Below are positions 7,427 through 12,655 of a stretch of DNA of 12,655 bases, one piece after another (the stretch's first letter is position 1; each line of letters starts with the position of its first letter). The DNA is from an uncultured Oscillospiraceae bacterium (GTDB lineage: Bacteria; Bacillota; Clostridia; Oscillospirales; Ruminococcaceae), in contig CAJTSP010000038.1 of the NCBI GenBank assembly GCA_910578965.1, positions 1-12,655 on the forward strand, given 5' to 3'. Below the pieces are notes generated by a model. The model had not been told where the DNA came from, did not search any database, and saw nothing but the letters and a program-made list of their open reading frames with translations. The translations under genes were made by a program, and so were the position numbers.

Positions 7427-8801
7427 GCTCTGCCTGTAGCATTGTGCCCCGCGCTCCGGTAACAAATACCCGGGCATATCGGCCAATCCATTCCTCCCCG
7501 GCCGCAAACTCCGCCACAAGGTTGTTGTCCAGCCGGCCGCAGAGGGCCTTTTCCTGCCGCCCAAAGCCCTCTACCAGCACCTCGCAGGCCTGTCCCACAT
7601 GGGCTGCGGCAATGCTACAGGCGATCTTGTCCTGCAGCGCCAGTAGCCGGGCCATCCGCTCGGTTTTTTCTCTGCGGGGGGTAATGTCCTCCATTTCGGC
7701 TGCACGGGTACCGCTGCGGCGGGAGTAGATAAAGGTAAACAACTGAGCGTATCCCACCTTTTGTACCAGCTCGAGGGTTTGGGCAAAGTCCTCCTCGGTT
7801 TCACCCGGAAAGCCTACAATGATGTCGCTGGAAAAGGTAATGCCCGGAATTTTTTGGCGTGCATAATCGATCAGCTCCAGGTATTGCTCCACGGTATAGC
7901 GGCGGTTCATCCGGGCCAGAATTCGGTTGCTGCCGCACTGCACCGGCAGATGCAGGTGCCGGCAGACACGGGGCTCGGCCGCAATAACGTCGATCAACCG
8001 GCGGCTGGCATCCTTGGGATGGCTGGTCATAAACCGGATATGATAGTCGCCCGGCTCGGCGCATAAAAGCTGCAAAAGCCCGGCAAAGTCTATAGGCTCT
8101 TCCAATCCCTTTCCGTAGCTGTTTACATTCTGCCCCAGCAGGGTGATCTCTTTGCAGCCGGAAGCAACCAGTTCCCTGAACTCGGCCAAAACATCCATCG
8201 GGCTGCGGCTGCGCTCGCGTCCACGCACATACGGCACAATGCAGTAGGTACAAAAATTATCGCATCCGTACATCACCGGCAACCACCCGCGAAAGGCCGA
8301 TTCCCGATGAACCGGGATTTTTTCCACAAGGTCCTCGCGGGCTTTTGGGGGCTTTAAGAGCCTCTTGCCGCCGTTCTGCCATTTTTCCAGCAGCAAAGCC
8401 GGCAATTGGTCAATAGCGTTTACCCCAAACGCCAAATCCACAAACGGATAGCTGGCACGCAGCTTTTCCACAATCTGGGGCTGCTGCACCATACAGCCGC
8501 ACAGCCCGATAATCAGCCCCGGTTTTTGGGCCTTAAGGCTTTTGAGAGCACCCACGTTACCAAATACCCGCTGCTCGGCGTGTTCGCGCACGGCGCAGGT
8601 GTTAAACAGGATCAGGTCGGCATCCTCGGGCCGGCTGCACAGGCCGTAGCCGATGTCGATTAAAACGCCCTTAAGACGCTCGCCGTCGCTCACGTTCTGC
8701 TGGCAGCCATAGCTGTGCACAAAGGCAAGCGGCGGGGTCTCGTACCGCTCGGCCACCGCCTTGGCAGCCGCCTCGTTGTGTATAAAATGGATCGTCTGCA
8801 A
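7416..8801 (-). CDS. miaB: tRNA-2-methylthio-N6-dimethylallyladenosine synthase MiaB
   Basis: A radical-SAM methylthiotransferase that turns i6A37 into ms2i6A37 in tRNA, the step after MiaA. With the TTG start used here it has 461 residues. The N-terminal UPF0004 domain supplies the auxiliary-cluster cysteines in YGCQQN (Cys33), FNTCAVRE (Cys69) and CGCM (Cys103). The radical-SAM CxxxCxxC is CDNFCTYC (180-187), and the C-terminal TRAM domain (about 400-461) holds GRLDNN. The frame stays open to GTG 8918 and ATG 8903. However, a 17-bp-spaced promoter lies over those codons, so they would be at or before the transcript start. TTG 8801 has AAGGCGG 8 bases upstream and gives a length and N-terminus typical of relatives. 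A start at 8903 cannot be excluded without data. Confidence 0.95.
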   Translation of the reverse strand: MQTIHFIHNEAAAKAVAERYETPPLAFVHSYGCQQNVSDGERLKGVLIDIGYGLCSRPEDADLILFNTCAVREHAEQRVFGNVGALKSLKAQKPGLIIGLCGCMVQQPQIVEKLRASYPFVDLAFGVNAIDQLPALLLEKWQNGGKRLLKPPKAREDLVEKIPVHRESAFRGWLPVMYGCDNFCTYCIVPYVRGRERSRSPMDVLAEFRELVASGCKEITLLGQNVNSYGKGLEEPIDFAGLLQLLCAEPGDYHIRFMTSHPKDASRRLIDVIAAEPRVCRHLHLPVQCGSNRILARMNRRYTVEQYLELIDYARQKIPGITFSSDIIVGFPGETEEDFAQTLELVQKVGYAQLFTFIYSRRSGTRAAEMEDITPRREKTERMARLLALQDKIACSIAAAHVGQACEVLVEGFGRQEKALCGRLDNNLVAEFAAGEEWIGRYARVFVTGARGTMLQAELTR

Positions 8802-8809
8802 TCTTATTT

Positions 8810-8816
8810 CCGCCTT
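8810..8816 (-). promoter_or_regulatory. ribosome binding site deciding the miaB start
   Basis: AAGGCGG, one base from the consensus AAGGAGG, is 8 bases before TTG 8801. Neither ATG 8903 nor GTG 8918 has a recognisable site in front of it. Confidence 0.55.
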
Positions 8817-8839
8817 CTGGCCGCGGGGGACGGTTTTGG

Positions 8840-8856
8840 GGCCGGCACATCCGGCC
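8840..8856 (-). repeat. GC-rich hairpin in the miaB leader
   Basis: GGCCGG and CCGGCC form a 6-bp all-GC stem with loop ATGTG (minus strand). It lies between the proposed promoter and the TTG start of miaB and has no T-run after it. Confidence 0.4.
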
Positions 8857-8891
8857 GCCTCCCGGCATGCCTGCAATGATTTTGCTTTCTC

Positions 8892-8920
8892 AGTATACAA
8901 CATTTTGCGTTTTTGCACAA
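8892..8920 (-). promoter_or_regulatory. SigA-type promoter for miaB-ylbF-mutS-mutL-miaA
   Basis: On the minus strand TTGTGC (8915-8920) and TATACT (8892-8897) are separated by exactly 17 bases. The -10 matches consensus in five of six positions and the -35 keeps the TTG. Transcription would begin near 8885, about 85 bases before the TTG of miaB. It sits after the strong terminator of the upstream gene, as expected for an operon promoter. Confidence 0.6.
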
Positions 8921-8975
8921 GCTAAAAAGCCTGTACACCCAAGGGACTGTACGGCGGGCAGAGCCCCGGCAAAGC

Positions 8976-9003
8976 AGTATAAAAGGGTGCCGCGGCAGCG
9001 CAA
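8976..9003 (-). promoter_or_regulatory. possible second upstream promoter for the miaB operon
   Basis: TTGCGC (8998-9003) and TATACT (8976-8981) are 16 bases apart on the minus strand. The -35 overlaps the T-run of the terminator. It has the same -10 as the nearer promoter; tandem promoters are possible but this one is weaker evidence. Confidence 0.3.
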
Positions 9004-9047
9004 AAAAACACTAAAACGGCGGATGGGACAGCGTATCCCATCCGCCG
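9001..9047 (-). terminator. strong intrinsic terminator of the ltaS-like gene
   Basis: On the minus strand CGGCGGATGGGA and TCCCATCCGCCG form a perfect 12-bp stem with a 7-base loop (TACGCTG), followed by TTTTAGTGTTTTTTT. It lies about 110 bases after the stop codon at 9159. This is the clearest terminator in the window and isolates the miaB operon from upstream transcription. Confidence 0.92.
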
Positions 9048-9099
9048 CTTTGGCAAATCGTCCTAAAAAGCGTAACCGGAGGCCGCAGCCTTCGCAGCA

Positions 9100-9137
9100 G
9101 GCCCGCAAAAGCAGGGCCGCACCGTTTTTTGCCGGTG
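9100..9137 (-). repeat. two hairpins between the ltaS-like stop and its terminator
   Basis: CACCG/CGGTG (9120-9124 with 9133-9137, 8-base loop) and GGCCC(T)GC/GCGGGCC (9100-9106 with 9111-9118, TTTT loop, one bulge) follow the stop codon. Neither has a T-run on the minus strand. They probably fold in the 3' untranslated region and may protect the mRNA end. Confidence 0.4.
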
Positions 9138-9158
9138 TATGCTCTGCAAAACCACCCG

Positions 9159-11087
9159 CTACGGCTCCCCCTCTTCGGGCTTCCAAAGGGTCTCATCCCC
9201 AAACATCATGTCGTACTGCATCATCCAGTGCCCGTCAAACCAAGCCTGCTGCTCCTCGGTAAGCTCGGCCTCCCGGGCAGTGCCGTCCGGCAGCACCGTA
9301 ACGCCTAAGGTACGGCTGCGGTAAACCTTCATCTGCTGTAAAAGGTACTCAAAAAAGGGCGGCGTTTCAAGGCCGTACAGCTCCATCATCACCGGGCTGA
9401 TTTCATATGTACCAATCGTCCCAAGCTCTACCTTGCCCTGCCAGTAATTGCTCCAGATGAGCAGCGGCATACCGTGCAGCCGAGGGTCCTGGCTGTCGGC
9501 GGAGGCGTATCCGGTTGAGGTATACGCCTCGTACCCGCTGCCGATGGGGTTGTAGTGGTCGCCCCAGAATACAAGGATGACCGGCTCCTCCACCGACGAA
9601 AAATAATCTGTAAGGGTTCCGAGCATAGCATCGGCATCCCGCACGCCGGTGGCAAAATCGCGTAAGGCGTCCCGGGTCTGGGCTCCCATCCCGGAGGGGG
9701 CCTGTAAAATATCCACCAGCTCCCCCACAGGGTAATTGTCCTTATGATAAGTAGTGTGGTTCTGCATGGTCACCGCGTGCAAAAAAACCGGCCGGCCTCT
9801 TTCGCACGCCTCATAGGCGCCAATTATCTGCCGGGCCATCTCGGCGTCGGTCACAAGGCCGCCCTTCCAAAAGACCCCGCGCTTTTTTTCGGGGTTTTCC
9901 ATATCCTCAAGCCCAATAAACCGGTCAATGCCCAGGTGCGGATAGGCCGTGCTGCGGCTCCAAAAGCGTTTATAATAGCCGTGCACCGCAACGGTCTGGT
10001 AGCCTTGGTCCTTTAGGTAGTTGGGCAACGCAAACATATCATGGGTTACATGTTGCTGATAGGGCTTGCAGCCCCCGGGCAGAAATTCCACCGAAAATCC
10101 GGTCAGCGCCTCAAACTCTACATCGCAGGTGCCGCCGCCAAAGCTGGGGCTGTACGCCCTACCGTAAGCCGAGGTTTCGGCCAGCCTGTGCAGGTTGGGG
10201 GTGAGCTCCTCGCTGTAGGTCACGCCAGGCAGCTCGCCCGCGTCCCAAAAGGATTCGTCCATTACAAAAATAATGCTGGGCTGCTTAACGGCTCCATCCC
10301 CTTTTGCGCGGTAGCTCCCGACATAGCGGGGCGCCGCGCGGTTTTCGTCCGCCTGGCGTGCAAGGGTCTGCACTGCTTCGGGGCTATATCCTTCCGGCGC
10401 AGCAATGTCCAGTACCTGCAGGTTGGTCATAAAGCCGCTCACTACCCCATAGGTACGGTAATATCGGTTTTGCATCCACATATCCGGGTAGATGCCCAGC
10501 GCGTTTGTTGCGCCGGGCTGCAGGTACACCCCCAGCACCAGAACCATCAGCCCAGCGGCCGGCCCCAAAATCCGTGCAGTACGCTGCTTCCAGCCCCAGC
10601 GCGGGCGGCGCACAAGGCAAGCAGCAGTAGCCAGCGCCAAAAAGATCAGCACGCTGCCAGCCATAGAGGGCTGCAGCCGGATGCCGGATTTCCCGGCAAC
10701 CTGCATAGCCTCGCCCACCTGCGAAAAATCCCACGGAAAAAGCGGCTCGCCCCGCAGCTTGAGCTTAAAATAGGTTACTGCGGCGGGGATGCAGCCCACT
10801 GCGCCGGTGCATACTACTGCCAAGGCCGGCAGCCTTGTAAGGCCATCCACAAGGCAGTACATGCCCAAAAGTAGCAGCCAGGCCAGCAGGTATGCCGGCA
10901 GGTGCGCCCCAAGGCTGTCCCGCCAGAAGGTTAGATCCAGGCTGCCGCGATGGATCCATTCGCCGCACAGCAGCGCTACGGCTGCCGTTACGGCCGGCAG
11001 CATGAGTATGCACCAGCCCGGCAGCACGGGACAGCGCGGATGGGCTTTAATGCCCAACAGCCCCTTTTTTGCAAGGTTTGTTTGCAT
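9159..11087 (-). CDS. LtaS-like membrane phosphoglycerol transferase (sulfatase fold)
   Basis: A 642-residue protein starting at ATG with AGGGAAG 5 bases upstream. About five membrane segments (near 27-45, 64-84, 86-106, 143-163 and 173-192) precede an extracellular sulfatase/alkaline-phosphatase-fold domain (about 268-590). This is the LtaS architecture and length. Catalytic-site candidates are Glu278 (FVMDESFWD), the nucleophile Thr320 (SFGGGTCDVEFEALTG), His369 (VAVHGYYKRFW) and Asp510-His511 (FWGDH), matching the family's Mn-binding Glu/Thr/Asp/His set. It likely moves phosphoglycerol from a lipid to an envelope glycolipid or glycan, as in lipoteichoic acid synthesis, but the acceptor cannot be read from sequence. 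The GGGT context differs from the classic LtaS nucleophile motif, so substrate may differ. It has its own candidate promoter and a strong terminator, so it appears monocistronic. Confidence 0.88.
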   Translation of the reverse strand: MQTNLAKKGLLGIKAHPRCPVLPGWCILMLPAVTAAVALLCGEWIHRGSLDLTFWRDSLGAHLPAYLLAWLLLLGMYCLVDGLTRLPALAVVCTGAVGCIPAAVTYFKLKLRGEPLFPWDFSQVGEAMQVAGKSGIRLQPSMAGSVLIFLALATAACLVRRPRWGWKQRTARILGPAAGLMVLVLGVYLQPGATNALGIYPDMWMQNRYYRTYGVVSGFMTNLQVLDIAAPEGYSPEAVQTLARQADENRAAPRYVGSYRAKGDGAVKQPSIIFVMDESFWDAGELPGVTYSEELTPNLHRLAETSAYGRAYSPSFGGGTCDVEFEALTGFSVEFLPGGCKPYQQHVTHDMFALPNYLKDQGYQTVAVHGYYKRFWSRSTAYPHLGIDRFIGLEDMENPEKKRGVFWKGGLVTDAEMARQIIGAYEACERGRPVFLHAVTMQNHTTYHKDNYPVGELVDILQAPSGMGAQTRDALRDFATGVRDADAMLGTLTDYFSSVEEPVILVFWGDHYNPIGSGYEAYTSTGYASADSQDPRLHGMPLLIWSNYWQGKVELGTIGTYEISPVMMELYGLETPPFFEYLLQQMKVYRSRTLGVTVLPDGTAREAELTEEQQAWFDGHWMMQYDMMFGDETLWKPEEGEP

Positions 11088-11113
11088 GGCAACTTCCCTC
11101 TTGTATTATGATC

Positions 11114-11160
11114 CGGCGGCGGCCCGGTCCTTTTGGGCACAACCGGCCCCGCCGTTTTTT
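11114..11160 (+). terminator. plus-oriented terminator-like hairpin within the ltaS-like leader
   Basis: Arms 11114-11128 and 11142-11154 pair over 13 bp with two single-base C bulges (CGGCGG, GGCC and GGT blocks against ACC, GGCC and CCGCCG). On the plus strand the hairpin is followed by TTTTTT. No plus-strand gene lies upstream, so it would either stop antisense transcripts or act, on the minus strand, as a strong leader structure just before the ribosome site. Confidence 0.45.
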
Positions 11161-11185
11161 ACAGCTTTTTCGCCAAACGAAGGTT

Positions 11186-11214
11186 ATCGTATCCGATTTT
11201 TTTAAAAAATGCAA
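11186..11214 (-). promoter_or_regulatory. candidate promoter of the ltaS-like gene
   Basis: TTGCAT (11209-11214) and TACGAT (11186-11191) are 17 bases apart on the minus strand. The spacer is a T5A7 tract. The elements are only moderate matches to SigA consensus, but the spacing is right and it precedes the ATG by about 100 bases. Confidence 0.45.
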
Positions 11215-11318
11215 GTTTCCGCTTTCTGTATCCCAAATCGGGGGGCGGGCCATTCCGCTTCCCTATCTTGCATCTTTTTTGCGGCCCCGCCTCCAGGGCC
11301 GCCGCCCTCTGCAAAACG

Positions 11319-11603
11319 CTATTGAAACAGCCAGCCCAGCACGCCGCCCCGCGGCTTGTGCGCCGGCGTGGGCAGCTCACTTTTCACCAGCACGACGTCC
11401 GCGCCGATGCTCACTACCTCGTTCCAGGGGATCGACACATCCTCCTCCCGCCCCAACAGGCCAAACAGCTTTGGGCGGCCAAACAACACCAGCGCACAGA
11501 GCTTCGCATCGGCCGCATCAAAGCACAAATCGTCCACACGGCCAAGGTTTGCCCCGCTGGCTACCTGGATCACATCCTTTTTGCACAGTTCCGCCAACGT
11601 CAT
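11319..11603 (-). CDS. PRC-barrel protein, YlmC/YmxH family
   Basis: A 94-residue protein starting at ATG 11603, with GGAGGGG 6 bases upstream; the frame is open further upstream but without a better site. The body is one PRC-barrel: the beta-rich stretch around GANLGRVDDLCFDAADAKLCALVLFG (17-42), then the LFGLLGREEDVSIPWNEVVSIGADVVLV segment (47-73). This pattern is typical of the YlmC/YmxH family conserved in spore-forming Firmicutes and often linked to sporulation, though its molecular role is unknown. It has no signal peptide or membrane segment. A clear promoter lies 56 bases upstream of the start. No good terminator follows, so its transcripts may run into the ltaS-like gene. The family call is good; a sporulation role is from family knowledge, not from this sequence. 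Confidence 0.86.
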   Translation of the reverse strand: MTLAELCKKDVIQVASGANLGRVDDLCFDAADAKLCALVLFGRPKLFGLLGREEDVSIPWNEVVSIGADVVLVKSELPTPAHKPRGGVLGWLFQ

Positions 11604-11658
11604 AAAAATCCCCTCCCTGCAGCTTACCGCCACCCTGCCCTCGGCGGGCGGCTTTCTT

Positions 11659-11687
11659 ATTATATATATCGCCGCAGAGTTGTCCAA
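11659..11687 (-). promoter_or_regulatory. SigA-type promoter for the PRC-barrel gene
   Basis: TTGGAC (11682-11687) and a perfect TATAAT (11659-11664) are 17 bases apart on the minus strand. Read as TGGACA the -35 scores five of six with a 16-base spacer. Confidence 0.7.
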
Positions 11688-11710
11688 TAGTGATGAACTT
11701 TTGCAAAAAT

Positions 11711-11739
11711 TTGTATCCTGGGCCAATTGGTTGTATAAT
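11711..11739 (+). promoter_or_regulatory. SigA-type promoter for the HAD phosphatase gene
   Basis: TTGTAT (11711-11716) and a perfect TATAAT (11734-11739) are 17 bases apart on the plus strand. It is back to back with the PRC-barrel promoter, with 23 bases between the two -35 elements. Transcription would begin near 11746, giving a leader of about 78 bases. Confidence 0.65.
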
Positions 11740-11757
11740 GGGATAAACAGCGGGGGC

Positions 11758-11799
11758 GCAAAAGGTTTTCCCTTTTGCCCAAAACCGGGCAAACGCCCG
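11758..11799 (+). repeat. two hairpins in the HAD gene leader
   Basis: GCAAAAGG and CCTTTTGC (11758-11765 with 11771-11778, loop TTTTC) form a perfect 8-bp stem. CGGGC and GCCCG (11786-11790 with 11795-11799, loop AAAC) form a second. Neither is followed by a T-run, so no classical attenuator is evident. The ribosome site GGGAG follows about 11 bases before the ATG. Confidence 0.45.
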
Positions 11800-11823
11800 T
11801 GAAAGCAGGGAGCGGCGGACGGT

Positions 11824-12453
11824 ATGTTCAAAAATGTAATCTTTGACCTTGGCGGCGTTGTGGTGGATTTTAAGCCCCATGATTTTTTGCTGGAGCATTT
11901 TTTTGACGCAAAGGTTGAGCAGATGGTTTACGACATCACCTTTGGCAGCGAGGAATGGCCGTTGCTGGACGCCGGCGAAATTACCCGCCAGCACGGCAAC
12001 GAAATCATGATGGAAAAGGCCCGCAAAGCCGGCTGCGCCTTTGAGGTACAGAGCGTTTTGGACGACTGGATCCGCTCGCTGCGCACCCGCGGCAGAACCT
12101 ATGACATTATGAAGCGGCTGCACAAGATGGGGTTTCGGCTGTTCTATCTGTCCAATATCCCGGAGGACGCTTTAGCTTACCTCAAGCAGCAGGAATTTTT
12201 TGCCCTGTTTGAGGGAGGGGTGGCGTCCTGCCAGGTGCACATCAACAAGCCGGACCCCCGTATTTACAGCGCCTTGATGCGGTATTACAGCCTTTCGCCC
12301 GAAGAAACCATCTTTGTGGACGACACCAAAGAAAACGCCGCCGCTGCGGTGGAGCTGGGTATCACCGGCATCCAATATAAGGGCAGCGGTTCGCTTATCA
12401 AGGCGCTGAACCAGTGCGGCATCCCGCTCAAAGGGCATCTGCTCTGGAAATGA
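11824..12453 (+). CDS. HAD-superfamily (subfamily IA) phosphatase
   Basis: A 209-residue protein of usual length for YihX-like HAD phosphatases. Motif I is FDLGGVVVDF with nucleophile Asp8; position 10 is Gly where the classic motif has Asp, as also in E. coli YihX (FDLGNV, recalled). Motif II is Ser110-Asn111 (YLSNIP), motif III is Lys142 (INKPDP) and motif IV is Asp166-Asp167 (FVDDTKEN). The helical cap (about 16-95) is type C1, which covers the active site. It likely hydrolyses a small phosphorylated metabolite, perhaps a sugar phosphate, in the cytosol; the substrate is unknown. The ATG start follows GGGAG by 11 bases. It is transcribed alone on the plus strand from a promoter divergent from the PRC-barrel gene, with a hairpin-bearing leader. 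Confidence 0.9.
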   Translation: MFKNVIFDLGGVVVDFKPHDFLLEHFFDAKVEQMVYDITFGSEEWPLLDAGEITRQHGNEIMMEKARKAGCAFEVQSVLDDWIRSLRTRGRTYDIMKRLHKMGFRLFYLSNIPEDALAYLKQQEFFALFEGGVASCQVHINKPDPRIYSALMRYYSLSPEETIFVDDTKENAAAAVELGITGIQYKGSGSLIKALNQCGIPLKGHLLWK

Positions 12454-12506
12454 AAACGAACCAGTGCCGCAGATTATTACATGCCATAGTTTACAATTTT
12501 TTACAA

Positions 12507-12566
12507 AAAGCACCATGCAAGATGCGGCGGGCTAAAAAGCTCCGCCACCTTTATGCGTGGTGCTTT
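12507..12566. terminator. long imperfect hairpin, probable bidirectional terminator
   Basis: Outer arms AAAGCACCATGCA (12507-12519) and TGCGTGGTGCTTT (12554-12566) pair over 13 bp with one G-T pair. An inner GGCGG/CCGCC stem (12526-12530 with 12542-12546) follows a small internal loop. On the minus strand the T-run GCTTTTTG follows the hairpin; on the plus strand a weaker TTTGTGTT follows. It lies about 53 bases after the HAD stop. Confidence 0.6.
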
Positions 12567-12655
12567 GTGTTGATGCATTTTGCCAAAATGGGCTTTTTAT
12601 CGCCCTTTCATCGGGTTATATTTGTTTTTTTATTCGTCCCATCGCGCATTTTTCC
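12567..12655. other. non-coding right edge of window
   Basis: This AT-rich stretch has a small CATTTT/AAAATG hairpin (about 12576-12590) followed by GGGCTTTTT, and another T-run near 12624. No gene is supported. The next gene beyond the window is not visible. Confidence 0.35.

Larger units (their letters stand above)
8802..9158. other. 357-base intergenic region between miaB and the ltaS-like gene
   Basis: No credible gene is seen here on either strand. It contains the leader and promoters of the miaB operon (8802-9003), the strong ltaS-side terminator (9001-9047), and two further hairpins (9100-9137). Confidence 0.6.

Noticed and set aside
8890..9186. 98-codon minus-strand frame across the ltaS-miaB intergenic region
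   Set aside because: It reads through the strong terminator and both promoters; no family resemblance.
11047..11253. 68-codon minus-strand frame overlapping the ltaS-like start
   Set aside because: It covers the candidate promoter and leader of the ltaS-like gene, is out of frame with it, and its basic low-information sequence resembles no family I know.
11275..11302. Perfect 7-bp hairpin GCGGCCC/GGGCCGC after the PRC-barrel gene
   Set aside because: In the direction of transcription (minus) it is followed by A, not T, so it is not an intrinsic terminator for that gene.
12172..12516. 114-codon minus-strand frame opposite the HAD gene
   Set aside because: Antisense to conserved HAD motifs II-IV and without a recognisable domain.
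1..12655. CRISPR array, insertion sequence, tRNA, toxin-antitoxin or phage defence genes
   Set aside because: No regularly spaced direct repeats, transposase, integrase, cloverleaf or defence-type domains were seen; the genes are ordinary chromosomal ones.

Overview
The window looks chromosomal, from a GC-rich, Gram-positive, low-motility-of-genes (ordinary core) region of a clostridial Firmicute, most likely an Oscillospiraceae/Ruminococcaceae-type gut anaerobe. This is inferred from the gene order, a YlbF-family protein with a cysteine tail, an LtaS-type membrane sulfatase-fold enzyme, a YlmC/YmxH-type PRC-barrel protein, Firmicute-style Shine-Dalgarno sites and GC-rich codon use. Species cannot be fixed from the sequence alone.

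Layout. All genes except the last are on the minus strand, so the transcription order runs from high to low coordinates. At 7416-8801, 6920-7327, 4217-6826, 2034-4124 and 1100-2050 lies a five-gene cluster miaB - ylbF-like - mutS - mutL - miaA. It pairs the two enzymes that make ms2i6A37 in tRNA (MiaA prenylates A37, MiaB methylthiolates it) with the two core mismatch-repair proteins and a YlbF-type RNA-maturation/regulatory factor. A promoter with 17-bp spacing sits just before miaB, and a strong intrinsic terminator at 9001-9047 separates this cluster from the gene upstream. miaA overlaps the end of mutL by 17 bases and uses a TTG start; mutS, and probably miaB, also start with TTG. Below miaA, after a weak terminator-like hairpin, a membrane-anchored HlyD/lipoyl-type adaptor protein runs off the left edge.

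To the right of the cluster are an LtaS-like polytopic membrane phosphoglycerol-transferase homologue (9159-11087) and a 94-residue PRC-barrel protein (11319-11603), both minus. A compact divergent promoter region (11659-11739) separates the latter from the only plus-strand gene, a HAD-family phosphatase (11824-12453). The right end (12454-12655) is non-coding and holds a long imperfect hairpin that looks like a bidirectional terminator.

No mobile element, CRISPR array, tRNA, rRNA or phage gene is visible. I did not find a convincing undescribed system. The points worth checking are regulatory: non-AUG starts across the repair/modification operon, a promoter overlapping the longest miaB ORF, hairpins inside the operon, a plus-oriented terminator-like structure inside the ltaS leader, and the divergent promoter with a structured leader.
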